A stretch of 64,000 nucleotides of DNA from Streptomyces poriferorum (GTDB lineage Bacteria; Actinomycetota; Actinomycetes; Streptomycetales; Streptomycetaceae). The notes under the pieces were generated by a model, which searched no databases, was not told where the DNA came from, and worked only from the letters and a program-made list of their open reading frames with translations. This document shows positions 27,939 to 37,600 of this stretch, piece by piece. Location: assembly GCF_019399235.1 (NCBI RefSeq), contig NZ_JAELVH010000002.1:1-64000 (forward strand), given 5' to 3'. Within the stretch, counting starts at the first letter, position 1; each line of letters opens with the position of its first letter. Made by a program: the position numbers and the translations under genes.

Positions 27939-30194
27939 ATGAAGTTCACCGACGGCTTCTGGCAGATGCGAGACGGTGTGAACGCCTCGTACGCCACCGA
28001 AATCCGCGACCTGCGTCTCGATGCCGACCGCCTCACCGCCCACGCCGCCGTCAAGCGCGTGACGCGGCGCGGGGACACCCTCAACGCCCCCCTGATCACG
28101 GTGGAGGCGTACGCCGCCGCCGAGGGCGTCATCGGCGTCCGCGTCACCCACCTCTCGGGGAAGCGCCGCCCCGGCCCGGACTTCGTCCTCCCCGGCGCGA
28201 CCGGGGACACCACGGCCACCACCCGCGAAGACGGCCCCGCCGCCGAACTCACCAGCGGCCCGCTCACGCTCCGCCTGCCCACCGAGGGCGGCTTCGGCCT
28301 GGAGTTCCTGGACGCGGACGGCCGCGTGCTGACCTCCGCCGGGCGCAAGGGCACCGCCTTCGCCACCGTCCAGGACGGCGGCCACCACATGTTCGCCCAG
28401 CTCGCCATCGGCGTCGGCGAGACGATCCACGGCCTCGGCGAGCGGTTCACCCCGTACGTCAAGAACGGCCAGGTCGTCGACATGTGGCAGGCGGACGGCG
28501 GCACCAGCAGCGAACAGGCGTACAAGAACGTCCCGTTCTACCTCTCCTCGCGCGGCTACGGCGTCTTCGTCAACCACCCCGGCAAGGTCTCCTTCGAGGT
28601 TGGCTCCGAAGCCGTGGGCCAGGTGCAGTTCAGCGTCGAGGACCAGACGATGGAGTACTTCGTCGTCGCCGGACCCACGCCCAAGGACGTCCTCACCCGC
28701 TACACCGCGCTCACCGGCCGTCCGGCCCTGCCGCCGGCCTGGTCGTTCGGTCTCTGGCTGACCACCTCGTTCACCACCAACTACGACGAGGCGACCGTCA
28801 CCTCGTTCGTGGACGGCATGTCCGAGCGCGGCATCCCGCTCTCCGTCTTCCACTTCGACTGCTTCTGGATGCGCGAGTACCAGTGGTGCGACTTCGAATG
28901 GGACCCGCAGACCTTCCCCGACCCGGAGGGCATGCTCGCCCGGCTCAAGGACAAGGGCCTGAAGATCTGCGTCTGGATCAACCCGTACATCGCGCAGAAG
29001 AGCGCCCTGTACGCGGAGGGCGCGGAGAAGGGCTACTTCGTCCTCACGCCCGAGGGCGACATCTGGCAGTGGGACAAGTGGCAGGCCGGCATGGCGCTGG
29101 TCGACTTCACCAACCCCGAGGCCACCGCGTGGTTCCAGGCCAAGCTGAAGACCCTCCTCGACCAGGGCGTCGACGGCTTCAAGACGGACTTCGGCGAGCG
29201 CATCCCCACCGACGTCGTCTGGCACGACGGCTCCGACCCGGAGCGGATGCACAACTACTACACGCACCTGTACAACAAGGCCGTCTTCGAGCTCCTGGAG
29301 AAGGAACGCGGAGCGGGCGAGGCCGTCCTCTTCGCGCGCTCCGCCACCGCCGGCGGCCAGCAGTTCCCGGTCCACTGGGGCGGCGACTGCTGGTCCTCGT
29401 TCGAGGCGATGGCCGAGTCCCTGCGAGGCGGCCTCTCCCTGTCCCTGTCCGGCTTCGGCTTCTGGAGCCACGACATCGGCGGTTTCGAGGGCACGCCCGA
29501 CCCGGGGGTCTTCAAGCGCTGGCTCGCCTTCGGCCTGCTCTCCTCGCACAGCCGCCTGCACGGCTCCTCCTCGTACCGCGTGCCGTGGGAGTTCGGCGAC
29601 GAGGCCGTCGCGGTCGCCAAGCAGTTCACCGAACTCAAGCACCGCCTCATGCCGTACCTGTACGGAGCCGCCGTCGAGGCCCACCGCACCGGCGTCCCCA
29701 CCATGCGCCCGATGCTGCTGGAGTTCCCCGACGACCCGGCCACCCGCACGGTGGACCGCCAGTACCTGCTGGGCGCCGACCTCCTCGTGGCGCCGGTCTT
29801 CAGCGAGGACGGCCAGGTCGAGTACTACGTCCCCGAGGGCACCTGGACCCACTTCCTGACCGGCGAGACCGTCACCGGCCCCGCCTGGCACCACGGCACC
29901 CACGGCTTCGACAGCCTCCCGCTGCTGGTCCGCCCCGGCGCGGTCCTGCCGCTGGGCGCGGACGCCTCCCGACCCGACGGGGACTGGACGCAGAACCTGG
30001 AGCTGCGCGTGTACGCCCCCGAGGGCCTCGGCGACTTCACCCGCACGGTGACGGTCCCCGACCTCACGGGTGCCCCGGCCGCCACGTACGAACTGGTCCG
30101 AGAAGGCGGCACGCTCCGCGTCACGGCCGACACGGACCGGCCGTACGAGGTCGTGGTCGTCGGCGACGCGGCACTCGAGGTCGTCAAGGGCTGA
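27939..30194 (+). CDS. GH31 alpha-xylosidase (YicI type)
   Basis: This 751-residue cytoplasmic enzyme releases alpha-linked xylose from isoprimeverose and xyloglucan oligosaccharides. The nucleophile is D417 in FKTDFGER and the acid/base is D483 in GGDCWSS, the same layout as E. coli YicI. YicI-type FHFDCFWMREYQWCDFEWD and the N-terminal beta-sandwich are present. The ATG at 27939 has AAGGAA 8 nt upstream, 62 nt after the xylB remnant, so it is probably co-transcribed. Its product, xylose, feeds XylA. Confidence 0.94.
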   Translation: MKFTDGFWQMRDGVNASYATEIRDLRLDADRLTAHAAVKRVTRRGDTLNAPLITVEAYAAAEGVIGVRVTHLSGKRRPGPDFVLPGATGDTTATTREDGPAAELTSGPLTLRLPTEGGFGLEFLDADGRVLTSAGRKGTAFATVQDGGHHMFAQLAIGVGETIHGLGERFTPYVKNGQVVDMWQADGGTSSEQAYKNVPFYLSSRGYGVFVNHPGKVSFEVGSEAVGQVQFSVEDQTMEYFVVAGPTPKDVLTRYTALTGRPALPPAWSFGLWLTTSFTTNYDEATVTSFVDGMSERGIPLSVFHFDCFWMREYQWCDFEWDPQTFPDPEGMLARLKDKGLKICVWINPYIAQKSALYAEGAEKGYFVLTPEGDIWQWDKWQAGMALVDFTNPEATAWFQAKLKTLLDQGVDGFKTDFGERIPTDVVWHDGSDPERMHNYYTHLYNKAVFELLEKERGAGEAVLFARSATAGGQQFPVHWGGDCWSSFEAMAESLRGGLSLSLSGFGFWSHDIGGFEGTPDPGVFKRWLAFGLLSSHSRLHGSSSYRVPWEFGDEAVAVAKQFTELKHRLMPYLYGAAVEAHRTGVPTMRPMLLEFPDDPATRTVDRQYLLGADLLVAPVFSEDGQVEYYVPEGTWTHFLTGETVTGPAWHHGTHGFDSLPLLVRPGAVLPLGADASRPDGDWTQNLELRVYAPEGLGDFTRTVTVPDLTGAPAATYELVREGGTLRVTADTDRPYEVVVVGDAALEVVKG

Positions 30195-30204
30195 GAAAGA
30201 GACC

Positions 30205-30244
30205 GCCCCCTCCGTTCGCGGCGCCGGGCGCGCCCGGGCGGAGG
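30205..30244. terminator. Hairpin between alpha-xylosidase and aldo/keto reductase genes
   Basis: CCCCTCCG pairs with CGGAGGGG around a GC-rich, partly self-pairing loop, in the gap between convergent genes. Confidence 0.5.
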
Positions 30245-30308
30245 GGCCGGCCGCGGGACGCGTGGAGGCGTACCGCAGAGTCCTGCTGCTCCGACCGGGC
30301 GGTGCCGT

Positions 30309-31220
30309 TCACGCGGTGCCGTCCTCGGTGCCGAGTGCGGAGAGCCGGGCGAACTGGTCTTCGGACAGCTGCAGCTGCAGAGCGGCCAGGTTCTCTTCGA
30401 GGTGCTGCGGGGAGGAGGTGCCGGGGATCGGTACCAGGGTCGGCGAGCGGTGCAGAAGCCAGGCCAGGGCCGTCTGGGCGGGCGTTGCGCCAAGTTCGCC
30501 CGCCACAGCGGCCACCGGGCTCTGCGGTCCTGCGTGGCCGCCCATGGCGACAGGGAAGAACGGCAGGAAGACGATGCCGAGTTCGGCGGTGAGGTCGACC
30601 ACCGCCTCGTTCTGCCGGGCGGTCAGGTTGTAGAGGTTGTTCACCGCGGCGATCGGAGTGATGGCCACGGCCTCGCGCAACTGCCCGGCGGAGACCTCGG
30701 AGAGCCCGATGTGCCGGACCTTCCCCTCGTCCTGCAACTGCCTCAGCGCGCCCAACTGGTCGGCCAGCGGGTACGCCGGGTCGATCCGGTGCAGCTGGAG
30801 CAGATCGATGCGCTCCACCCGCAGTCGGCGCAGGCTCAGTTCGGCCTGCTGACGCAGGTACGCGGGGTGCCCCAGGGGCACCCACTCGGCGGGTCCCGGC
30901 CGCACCACACCGGCCTTGGTGGCCACGGCCACCCCGTCGTACGGGTGCAGGGCCTCGGCGATCAGCTCCTCGCCCGCGCCCAGGGCGTAGGCGTCGGCGG
31001 TGTCGATCAGGTCGACGCCCTGCTCAACTGCCCGGCGAAGTTGCGCAATTGCTGCGGCCCGGTCGGTGGGGGCCCGCCAGATGGCGGCGGCTGCGGGGTC
31101 GGAGCCGGGGGCTGCGGGTCCGTCGGCCAGACGCATGGCGCCGTAGCCGATCCGGCGGACGGTCAGGTCGCCGCCCAGGTCGAAGGTGGCCTTGATGAGG
31201 GTGGGGCTCTCGTTCGTCAT
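30309..31220 (-). CDS. Aldo/keto reductase
   Basis: This 303-residue NADPH-dependent (beta/alpha)8 oxidoreductase has the catalytic tetrad visible as DTADAY (Asp, Tyr), ATKAGV (Lys) and LLQLHRID (His). The C-terminal PIPGTSSPQHLEENL is the cofactor-phosphate site. The ATG at 31220 is chosen because the further upstream extension runs into the divergent promoter and operator. It is divergent from a MerR regulator, which is the likely controller. The physiological carbonyl substrate is unknown. Confidence 0.9.
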   Translation of the reverse strand: MTNESPTLIKATFDLGGDLTVRRIGYGAMRLADGPAAPGSDPAAAAIWRAPTDRAAAIAQLRRAVEQGVDLIDTADAYALGAGEELIAEALHPYDGVAVATKAGVVRPGPAEWVPLGHPAYLRQQAELSLRRLRVERIDLLQLHRIDPAYPLADQLGALRQLQDEGKVRHIGLSEVSAGQLREAVAITPIAAVNNLYNLTARQNEAVVDLTAELGIVFLPFFPVAMGGHAGPQSPVAAVAGELGATPAQTALAWLLHRSPTLVPIPGTSSPQHLEENLAALQLQLSEDQFARLSALGTEDGTA

Positions 31221-31236
31221 GGCTGCGACGCTACGA

Positions 31237-31254
31237 TCTGACACCGATGTGAGA
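31237..31254. promoter_or_regulatory. MerR-type dyad in the aldo/keto reductase-merR spacer
   Basis: TCTGACAC-CG-ATGTGAGA forms an imperfect dyad (TCTnACA/TGTnAGA) centred between the divergent starts. This is where a MerR-family dimer would be expected to bind. Confidence 0.45.
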
Positions 31255-31279
31255 TACAAGCATATGTGAGGGGGGTCAC

Positions 31280-31645
31280 ATGAAGATCGGAGATCTCGCC
31301 CGGGAGACCGGGGTCAGCCCGCGGCTGCTGCGCTACTACGAGGAGCAGGGACTGCTCGCTTCGGAGCGCCCTTCCGGGGGCCACCGCAGATACGGTCCGG
31401 ACGCACCGGAGACCGTGCGACGGATCCGCCACCTGCTGGCGGCCGGCCTGCCGACGGCGGTGATCCGCGAGGTGCTGCCCTGCGTGGAGGGCACGGGGCC
31501 GGACGACGCACCTGCATTGGCCGCCTGCACCTGGGACTACTTGCGCGGGCAGCTGGCCGGCGTGAATGAGCGGATCACCGACCTGGAGCGCAGCCGCGCC
31601 TCGCTGGTCGCCCTGCTGGACCTCAGCGAGCGCACGGCGGTCTGA
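31280..31645 (+). CDS. MerR-family transcriptional regulator
   Basis: This 121-residue regulator has a canonical MerR DNA-binding domain (KIGDLARETGVSPRLLRYYEEQGLL, wing ERPSGGHRRY), a dimerisation helix, and a short tail with two Cys (LPCVEG, AACTW) that might sense redox or thiols. The ATG at 31280 follows GAGGGGGG. It is divergent from the aldo/keto reductase, whose promoter it probably controls. Confidence 0.92.
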   Translation: MKIGDLARETGVSPRLLRYYEEQGLLASERPSGGHRRYGPDAPETVRRIRHLLAAGLPTAVIREVLPCVEGTGPDDAPALAACTWDYLRGQLAGVNERITDLERSRASLVALLDLSERTAV

Positions 31646-31785
31646 GACGCGGCCGGATCCTGTCCCGCTCTCATCGCCGACGGCCACAGCCCTCGGCCGG
31701 TGTTCCGGAAAGGCGTTGACGGGTGGATCCCCGCTGAGGTCGTATGTCCGGTGGCCAGGGAGACCTCTTGATCCGGAAGGTGCCG

Positions 31786-32685
31786 ATGAGCGCGGGCAGC
31801 ATGCACGCCGACGAGCCCGAGACCGACGACGCCCTGGTCCGCCGGCTGATCACCGCGCAGTTCCCGCACTGGTCCGGCCTCCGCGTCGAGCGCGTCGGTG
31901 CCGCCGGTACCGCCAACGCGATGTACCGGCTCGGCGCGGACCTGGTCGTGCGGCTTCCCCGTACAGCGGGCTCGGCCGACGACACCGCCAAGGAGCAACA
32001 CTGGCTGCCGCGCCTCGCGTCCTCGCTCCCGGTCGCGATCCCCGCACCGCTGGGCGCGGGCGTTCCCGGCGAGGGCTACCCCCACCCCTGGTCCGTCTAC
32101 GGCTGGCTCGACGGGAGCTGCCCGGCGGTCGGCGACACGGCCGAAGCCGTCCCGCTCGCCCGGGACCTGGCCCGCTTCGTCACCGCGCTCCACCGCGTCG
32201 ACCCCACCGGCGGGCCCCCGTCCTACCGCAGCGAGCCCCTGGCCGCCCGGGACCGCGCAGTCCGCAAGGCCCTCGCGGACCTGACCACCGAGATCGACAC
32301 CGCGGCGGCCGCCGAGATCTGGCAGACGGCCCTGCGCGTACCCGCACCGGCCGGTCCTCCCGTCTGGATCCACGCCGACCTGCAACCCGGGAACATGCTG
32401 ACGGCCGACGGCCGGCTCACCGCCGTCATCGACTTCGGCTGCCTCGGCCTGGGCGACGCCGCCGTCGACCTGATCGCAGCCTGGTACGTGCTGCCCGCCG
32501 CGGCGCGCGACACCTTCCGCACCGCGGTCGAGGCGGACGACGCCGCCTGGGCGCGGGGCATCGGCTGGGCGCTGTCGATCGCGCTGATGGAGCTCCAGTA
32601 CTACCGGGAGACCAACGCGTTCATGGCCGACACCGCACGGCACGTCATCGCGGAGATCCTCGCCGATCAGCGGCAGCGGGCGTAG
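31786..32685 (+). CDS. APH-family phosphotransferase
   Basis: This 299-residue kinase-fold protein has the catalytic loop WIHADLQPGNML, metal-binding AVIDFGCLG, and an N-terminal ATP-side strand VVRLPRTAGS. Homologues are annotated as aminoglycoside or macrolide phosphotransferases, but most chromosomal members have unknown small-molecule substrates. The ATG at 31786 has GGAAGG 5 nt upstream and is preferred over the frame opening at 31744. Resistance is not established. Confidence 0.88.
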   Translation: MSAGSMHADEPETDDALVRRLITAQFPHWSGLRVERVGAAGTANAMYRLGADLVVRLPRTAGSADDTAKEQHWLPRLASSLPVAIPAPLGAGVPGEGYPHPWSVYGWLDGSCPAVGDTAEAVPLARDLARFVTALHRVDPTGGPPSYRSEPLAARDRAVRKALADLTTEIDTAAAAEIWQTALRVPAPAGPPVWIHADLQPGNMLTADGRLTAVIDFGCLGLGDAAVDLIAAWYVLPAAARDTFRTAVEADDAAWARGIGWALSIALMELQYYRETNAFMADTARHVIAEILADQRQRA

Positions 32686-32812
32686 CGGCATCCGGTCACT
32701 TCCGGGCGCGCCCGCCCGCCTCACCAAGGCAAGGAATGCGATCGTGGACCAGCGGGTTCGCACCATCGACAGCACGTGAGCGGTAACAGCACTGAGAGCG
32801 GATGGCCTTCAC

Positions 32813-33457
32813 ATGGGCGAGTTGATCCTGATCCGGCACGGCGAGACCGAGTGGTCCCGGAACGGACAGCACACGAGCCACACCGACCTGCCCCTGACGC
32901 CCCTCGGTGAACGTCAGGCCCGTGCCCTCGCCCCCCTGCTCGCCGACCGCGACATCGCCCTCACCCTGGTCAGCCCGTCGGTACGGGCCCGGCGAACCGC
33001 CGAGCTCGCGGGGCTTGCCGCGCCCCGCATCACCCCTGAGCTGCGCGAGTGGGACTACGGCGGCTACGAGGGCATCACCACCCGGGAGATCCACCGCACC
33101 CGCCCCGACTGGAACCTCTGGAGCGACGGCGTCACGCCGGGCCCCGAGGCCCACCCGGGCGAAACCCCCGCAGCGGTCGGCGAACGGGCCGACCGGATCC
33201 TGGCCGAGGTCAGGGAAGCCGCAGGACGGGCCGGTGACGAGGACATCGCCCTCGTCGCCCACTCCCACTTCCTGCGCGTCCTGACGGCCCGCTACCTGGG
33301 CCTGACCCCGGCGGAGGGCACGCTCTTCCAGCTCGCCACGGGCGCTGTGTCCCGGCTCGGCAGGGAGCACGGCCAGCCGGTCATCACGGCGTGGAACGTG
33401 ACTCTGCCGGAGAGTCTGTTTCCCACGGCCGTTCCGGAGACCCCGGAACACGTCTGA
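32813..33457 (+). CDS. Histidine phosphatase family protein (phosphoglycerate-mutase-like)
   Basis: This 214-residue phosphohydrolase has its phospho-accepting His in LIRHGETEWS. The second Arg is in SVRARRTAELA, the acid in REWDYGGYEG, and the second His in ALVAHSHFLRVL. The substrate is probably a phosphorylated sugar or small metabolite. It stands between the APH-type kinase and the convergent DUF397 gene, 7 nt from the latter. Confidence 0.9.
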   Translation: MGELILIRHGETEWSRNGQHTSHTDLPLTPLGERQARALAPLLADRDIALTLVSPSVRARRTAELAGLAAPRITPELREWDYGGYEGITTREIHRTRPDWNLWSDGVTPGPEAHPGETPAAVGERADRILAEVREAAGRAGDEDIALVAHSHFLRVLTARYLGLTPAEGTLFQLATGAVSRLGREHGQPVITAWNVTLPESLFPTAVPETPEHV

Positions 33458-33464
33458 GCGCGAC

Positions 33465-33674
33465 TCAGAGAGAGCCGTCCCCGAGGGCAGCGACGAAGGG
33501 CGCCCAGCGCTCCCGCGCGAAGGCGAGCGCCGGCCCCTCGGGGCCGGTCTTGCTGTCGCGTACGGGGACGATGCCGGGGACGTTGTCGGCTACCTCGACG
33601 CACTCGCCGCCGTCGCCGTTGCTGTACGACGACGTGCGCCAGACGGCCGTGCTCAGGTCAGGTGTGGTGCTCAT
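33465..33674 (-). CDS. DUF397 protein, partner of the XRE regulator
   Basis: This 69-residue protein has the DUF397 hallmarks WRTSSYSNGDGGECVEVA and VRDSKTGPEGPALAF. The ATG at 33674 overlaps the stop of the upstream XRE gene (ATGA), so the two are translated together. These pairs are very common in Streptomyces. Some behave as a regulator with an antagonist, but the exact role of this pair is unknown. Confidence 0.92.
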   Translation of the reverse strand: MSTTPDLSTAVWRTSSYSNGDGGECVEVADNVPGIVPVRDSKTGPEGPALAFARERWAPFVAALGDGSL

Positions 33675-34504
33675 GGCGTCGCGAACTCCTTCGCCGCCGA
33701 GACGATCCTTTGCAGGGATGCCTCCGGCGACAGCGCGGCAGCCCTGGCCAGATCGTATGCGGAGCGGAACTGCTCCACCAGCAGTGGTTCTTCCACGAGT
33801 TGGCCGCTGTAGGCGCCTTCCGTGTACACGACGGTGGGAGCGTCGGTGAACTGCATCAGCGTCATCGACCCGTGCAGAAAGGGATGCGCACCGGCGGAGA
33901 ACGGAAGCACTTGAGTGACGATGCGTGGGCGGGAGTCCGTCTGTTCGGCCAGGTGCGAGAGTTGCTCGGCCATCACAGCGTTGCCGCCCACCGGCAGAAG
34001 CAGGGCCGCTTCGTGAAGGACCACCCAAAGCACGGGCGCGGTAGGTGAGTCGAGAAGACTCGTACGCTCCATGCGCGTGCGGACGTGTCCCTCGATGACA
34101 TCCGTGGCGGCGAAGGGATGAGCGGCCCGGGTGAGCGCCCGCGCGTACGACTCGGTCTGCAGGAGTCCGAGGACGAGCATGGATGTGTAGCTCCCGATGG
34201 ACGATGCCTGCAATTGCAGTTCCGCCGCGTCCGCGAAGTACCCCGCCACCTTCGACGTCCGCGCCAGCCGGCACAGCCGCTGCAAATGCTCGCCGCTACC
34301 CAGCAACTCGTCGAGGGACCGGGAGAGTTCGAGCTGTGGGCGCCGTTCCCCCGCCTCGAACAGCCCGATGTACGTGCCGGAGCAGAACGCCCGGGAGCCC
34401 AGCTCGCCCTGGGACAGTCCGGCCGCCTCGCGCAGGCGGCGTAACTCGGCACCGTAGAAGGCGCGGGGATCGGTGTACGGGTCCAGGTCCTTCGGCTGCG
34501 GCAT
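33671..34504 (-). CDS. XRE-family regulator with DUF5753 domain (Scr1-like)
   Basis: This 277-residue protein has an N-terminal helix-turn-helix (LRRLREAAGLSQGELGSRAF, then SGTYIGLFEAGERRP) and a C-terminal DUF5753 region (LLQTESYARALTRAA, VLHEAALLLPVGG, QVLPFSAGAHPFLHGSM). It belongs to the WhiJ/Scr1-like group, in which the protein represses until relieved by a small DUF397 partner. The ATG at 34504 was chosen. Upstream sequence does not resemble the family. Confidence 0.92.
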   Translation of the reverse strand: MPQPKDLDPYTDPRAFYGAELRRLREAAGLSQGELGSRAFCSGTYIGLFEAGERRPQLELSRSLDELLGSGEHLQRLCRLARTSKVAGYFADAAELQLQASSIGSYTSMLVLGLLQTESYARALTRAAHPFAATDVIEGHVRTRMERTSLLDSPTAPVLWVVLHEAALLLPVGGNAVMAEQLSHLAEQTDSRPRIVTQVLPFSAGAHPFLHGSMTLMQFTDAPTVVYTEGAYSGQLVEEPLLVEQFRSAYDLARAAALSPEASLQRIVSAAKEFATP

Positions 34505-34577
34505 GGCACGGAACGTAGCGGCTGCCCATGGCCGCGTACCCACTGATCGACGCAGATCCACCCGCACGTGAGAACCA

Positions 34578-34616
34578 CGACCGGCCGGCACCCCGCAAGG
34601 AGGTACCGGCCGGTCG
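34578..34616 (-). terminator. Hairpin terminator after the GH92 gene
   Basis: CGACCGGCCGG pairs with CCGGCCGGTCG across a 17-nt loop, 21 nt beyond the GH92 stop codon. Confidence 0.7.
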
Positions 34617-34636
34617 TTCAACAGGAGCTCGGGAGC

Positions 34637-37600
34637 TCAGGAGATCAGCTCGACCTCCGCGAGCGTCGACTCACCGCTGAGCACCAGCCGGTAGTGCGCG
34701 TACGAACCGCGCGCGTTCACCGTGAAGGCCCTCGTCTGCTTGTCCCAGGCGAACGACTGGCCGGACCGCTTGTCGAGGTCCTTCCACGTCGTGCCGTCCG
34801 ACGAGCCCTGCAGCACCCAGCCGCTCGGCGCCTTGGCGGCCTCGCCCGACGTCAGCGTGTACTGGACCGCGTCCGTCGCCGACGGGACCGGCAGCTCCAC
34901 CGTGGAGACGGCGGCCGTCGTGGCCGAGGTGTTGTCGAACAGTGCGCCCTCGCCCTTCAGGACGTCCTTCTTCGGCGTCGGCACCTTGTCGTCCTTGGTG
35001 ATGGAGACCGGGGCGGCGTCCTTGCCGGTGCCCCAGGCCGACGGCTTCGAGCCCATGTCGAACTCCAGCACGCCGCCCTTGGCCAGCAGGTCGTGCGGCA
35101 GCGAGGTGGAGGTCCACTTCTTGCCGTTGACCTTCAGGCCCTGCACGTAGATGTTCTTCGCGCTGTTCTTCGGCGCCTTGACGACCAGGTCGTGGCCGTT
35201 CTCCAGGTGCACGGTGGTCTTGGTGAAGAGCGGCGAGCCGATCGCGTACTCGCCACTGGCCATGACCAGCGGGTAGAAGCCGAGGGAGGAGAAGAGGAAC
35301 CAGGCCGACTGCTCGCCGTTGTCCTCGTCGCCGTGGTACCCCTGGCCGATCTCGCTGCCCGTGTACAGGCGGCTCAGGACCTCGCGGACCTTCTCCTGCG
35401 TCTTGTACGGCTGCGAGGCCGCGTCGTACATGTACGTGACGTGGTGCGCGACCTGGTTGCTGTGGCCGTACTGGCCCATCCGTACGTCACGGGCCTCCGT
35501 CATCTCGTGGATGACGCCGCCGTACGAGCCGACGAACTCGGGGCCCGCCGTCTCGGGGGTGGAGAAGTACGTGTCCAGCTTCTTGGCCAGACCGTCCCGG
35601 CCGCCGTACAGGTTGGCGAGGCCCTTGCTGTCCTGCGGAGCGGTGAAGGCGTAGCCCCAGCCGTTGGTCTCCGTGTAGTCGTAGCCCCAGACCCGCGGGT
35701 CGTACTGGTCGGACGGGAGCCGCCAGTCACCCTTGGCGTCCTTGCCCTGGAAGAAGCCCGCCTTGTCGTCGAAGAGCTCGACGTAGTTGCGGGCCCGGTT
35801 CAGGAAGTACTCGGACTCGTCCTTGTAGTGCTGCTTGTGCGTCTTCTTGTAGAGGGCCTGGCCCATCTGCGCGATGCCGTAGTCGTTGAGGTAGCCCTCC
35901 AGCGACCAGGACAGGCCCTCGTGGGTGGAGGTGTTGGCGTACCCGGCGAACGGGGACGTCTCCATGCCCTTGCGGCCGACGCCCGAGGACGGCGGGACGA
36001 CCGTGGCGTTCTTCAGCGCGGCGTCGTAAGCGGCCTCCGCGTCGAAGTCCACGCCCTTGACGTACGCGTCCGCGAACGCGACGTCCGAGGAGGTGCCCGT
36101 CATCAGGTCCGAGTAGCCGGGGGAGGACCAGCGGGAGATCCAGCCACCGTCCTTGTACTGCTGGACGAAGCCGTCGACCATCTCGCCGGCCTTCTTCGGC
36201 GTGAGGAAGGAGTACGCCGGCCACGTCGTCCGGTAGGTGTCCCAGAAGCCGTTGTTGACGTACACCTTGCCGTCGACGATCTTCGCGCCGGTGTGCGTCG
36301 GGGTGTCCGAGCCGACCTGCGGGGAGAACGGGGAGGCGTACTTGTCCTTCTCCCCGACCTTCTCGAAGCCCGAGTTCGGGTAGAGGTACAGCCGGTACAT
36401 GCTGGAGTACAGCGTGGTCAGCTGGTCGGCGGACGCGCCCTCGACCTCGACCTTGCCCAGCAGGTCGTCCCAGGCGTCCTGGGCCTTGCCCTCGACCCGG
36501 TCGAAGGAGCGCGAGGCGGGGATCTCGGCGGCGAGGTTCTGCTTCGCCTGGTCGATGCTGATCAGCGAGGTAGCCAGCCGCAGGTTGACGGTGCGGTCCT
36601 TGCCCGCGTCGAAGCGCAGGTAACCCGTGACGTCGTCACCGCCGCCGCCGGAGAGCTTGCCGCTGCCGGTGACGGGGGCGTCGAAGACGCCGTATACGAA
36701 GAGCCTGGTGGCTCCGGTCGAGCCGCCGCTCTTCACGTCGGAGAAGCCCGTGAAGGAGCTCGTCCCCGGGTCCAGGGTCAGACCGCCGTCGTTGGAGACG
36801 TTGTCGAAGACCATGCTCGCGTCCTTGCCCGGATACGTGAACCGCATCCGTGCCGCGTGGTCGGTCGGCGTCATCTCGGCCTTGAGACCGTTCTCGAACG
36901 TCACCCCGTAGTAGTGGGGCCTCGCCGTCTCGTTCTCGTGCTTGAACGGCAGCGCGCGGGCCGTGCGCGAGGCGTCCGGGGTGCCGGAGGCCGCCGACGG
37001 CATCAGCTGGAAGGTCTGCCGGTCGCCCATCCAGGGGCTCGGCTCGTGGCTGGCGCTGAAGGCCTGCAGCGTGGGCAGGTTGTCGTCGTTGTTGCCGCGC
37101 GCGTAGTCGTACAGCCAACTGGTCGATCCGGCGTTGGTGACCGGCGTCCAGAAGTTGAAGCCATTGGGGACCGCGGTGGCGGGGAAGTTGTTGCCCCGCG
37201 AGAAGCCGCCGCTGGAGTTGGTGCCGCGGACGGTCGAGGCGTAGTCCGAGAGGTGCTTCTTGCGCTTCTCGGGCGCCTTCGGGGCGATCTTGACGTCGTC
37301 GATCCAGCCCTGGAACTTCGACGGGCCCTTGGGGGAGTCGTACGCGACGAGGATCCGGTCGACGGTCTTGCCGGCCGCGACCGTGCCGATCCGCGCGTCG
37401 ACCTTGTTCCACTGGTTGACGTACAGCCGCTTGGCGTCGGCCTGGCCGCCGGGGGTCAGCAGCCCGCCGTTGGTGTCGGTGGCGCGCAGGTCGCTCAGGT
37501 AGGTGCCGTCCGTGAACGCGAGGTCCACCGCGACGTGCGTGGCCGGGTAGGACAGGTCCGTCTCGCCCATCTGGGGGTACACCAGGTAGGAAAGTTCGGT

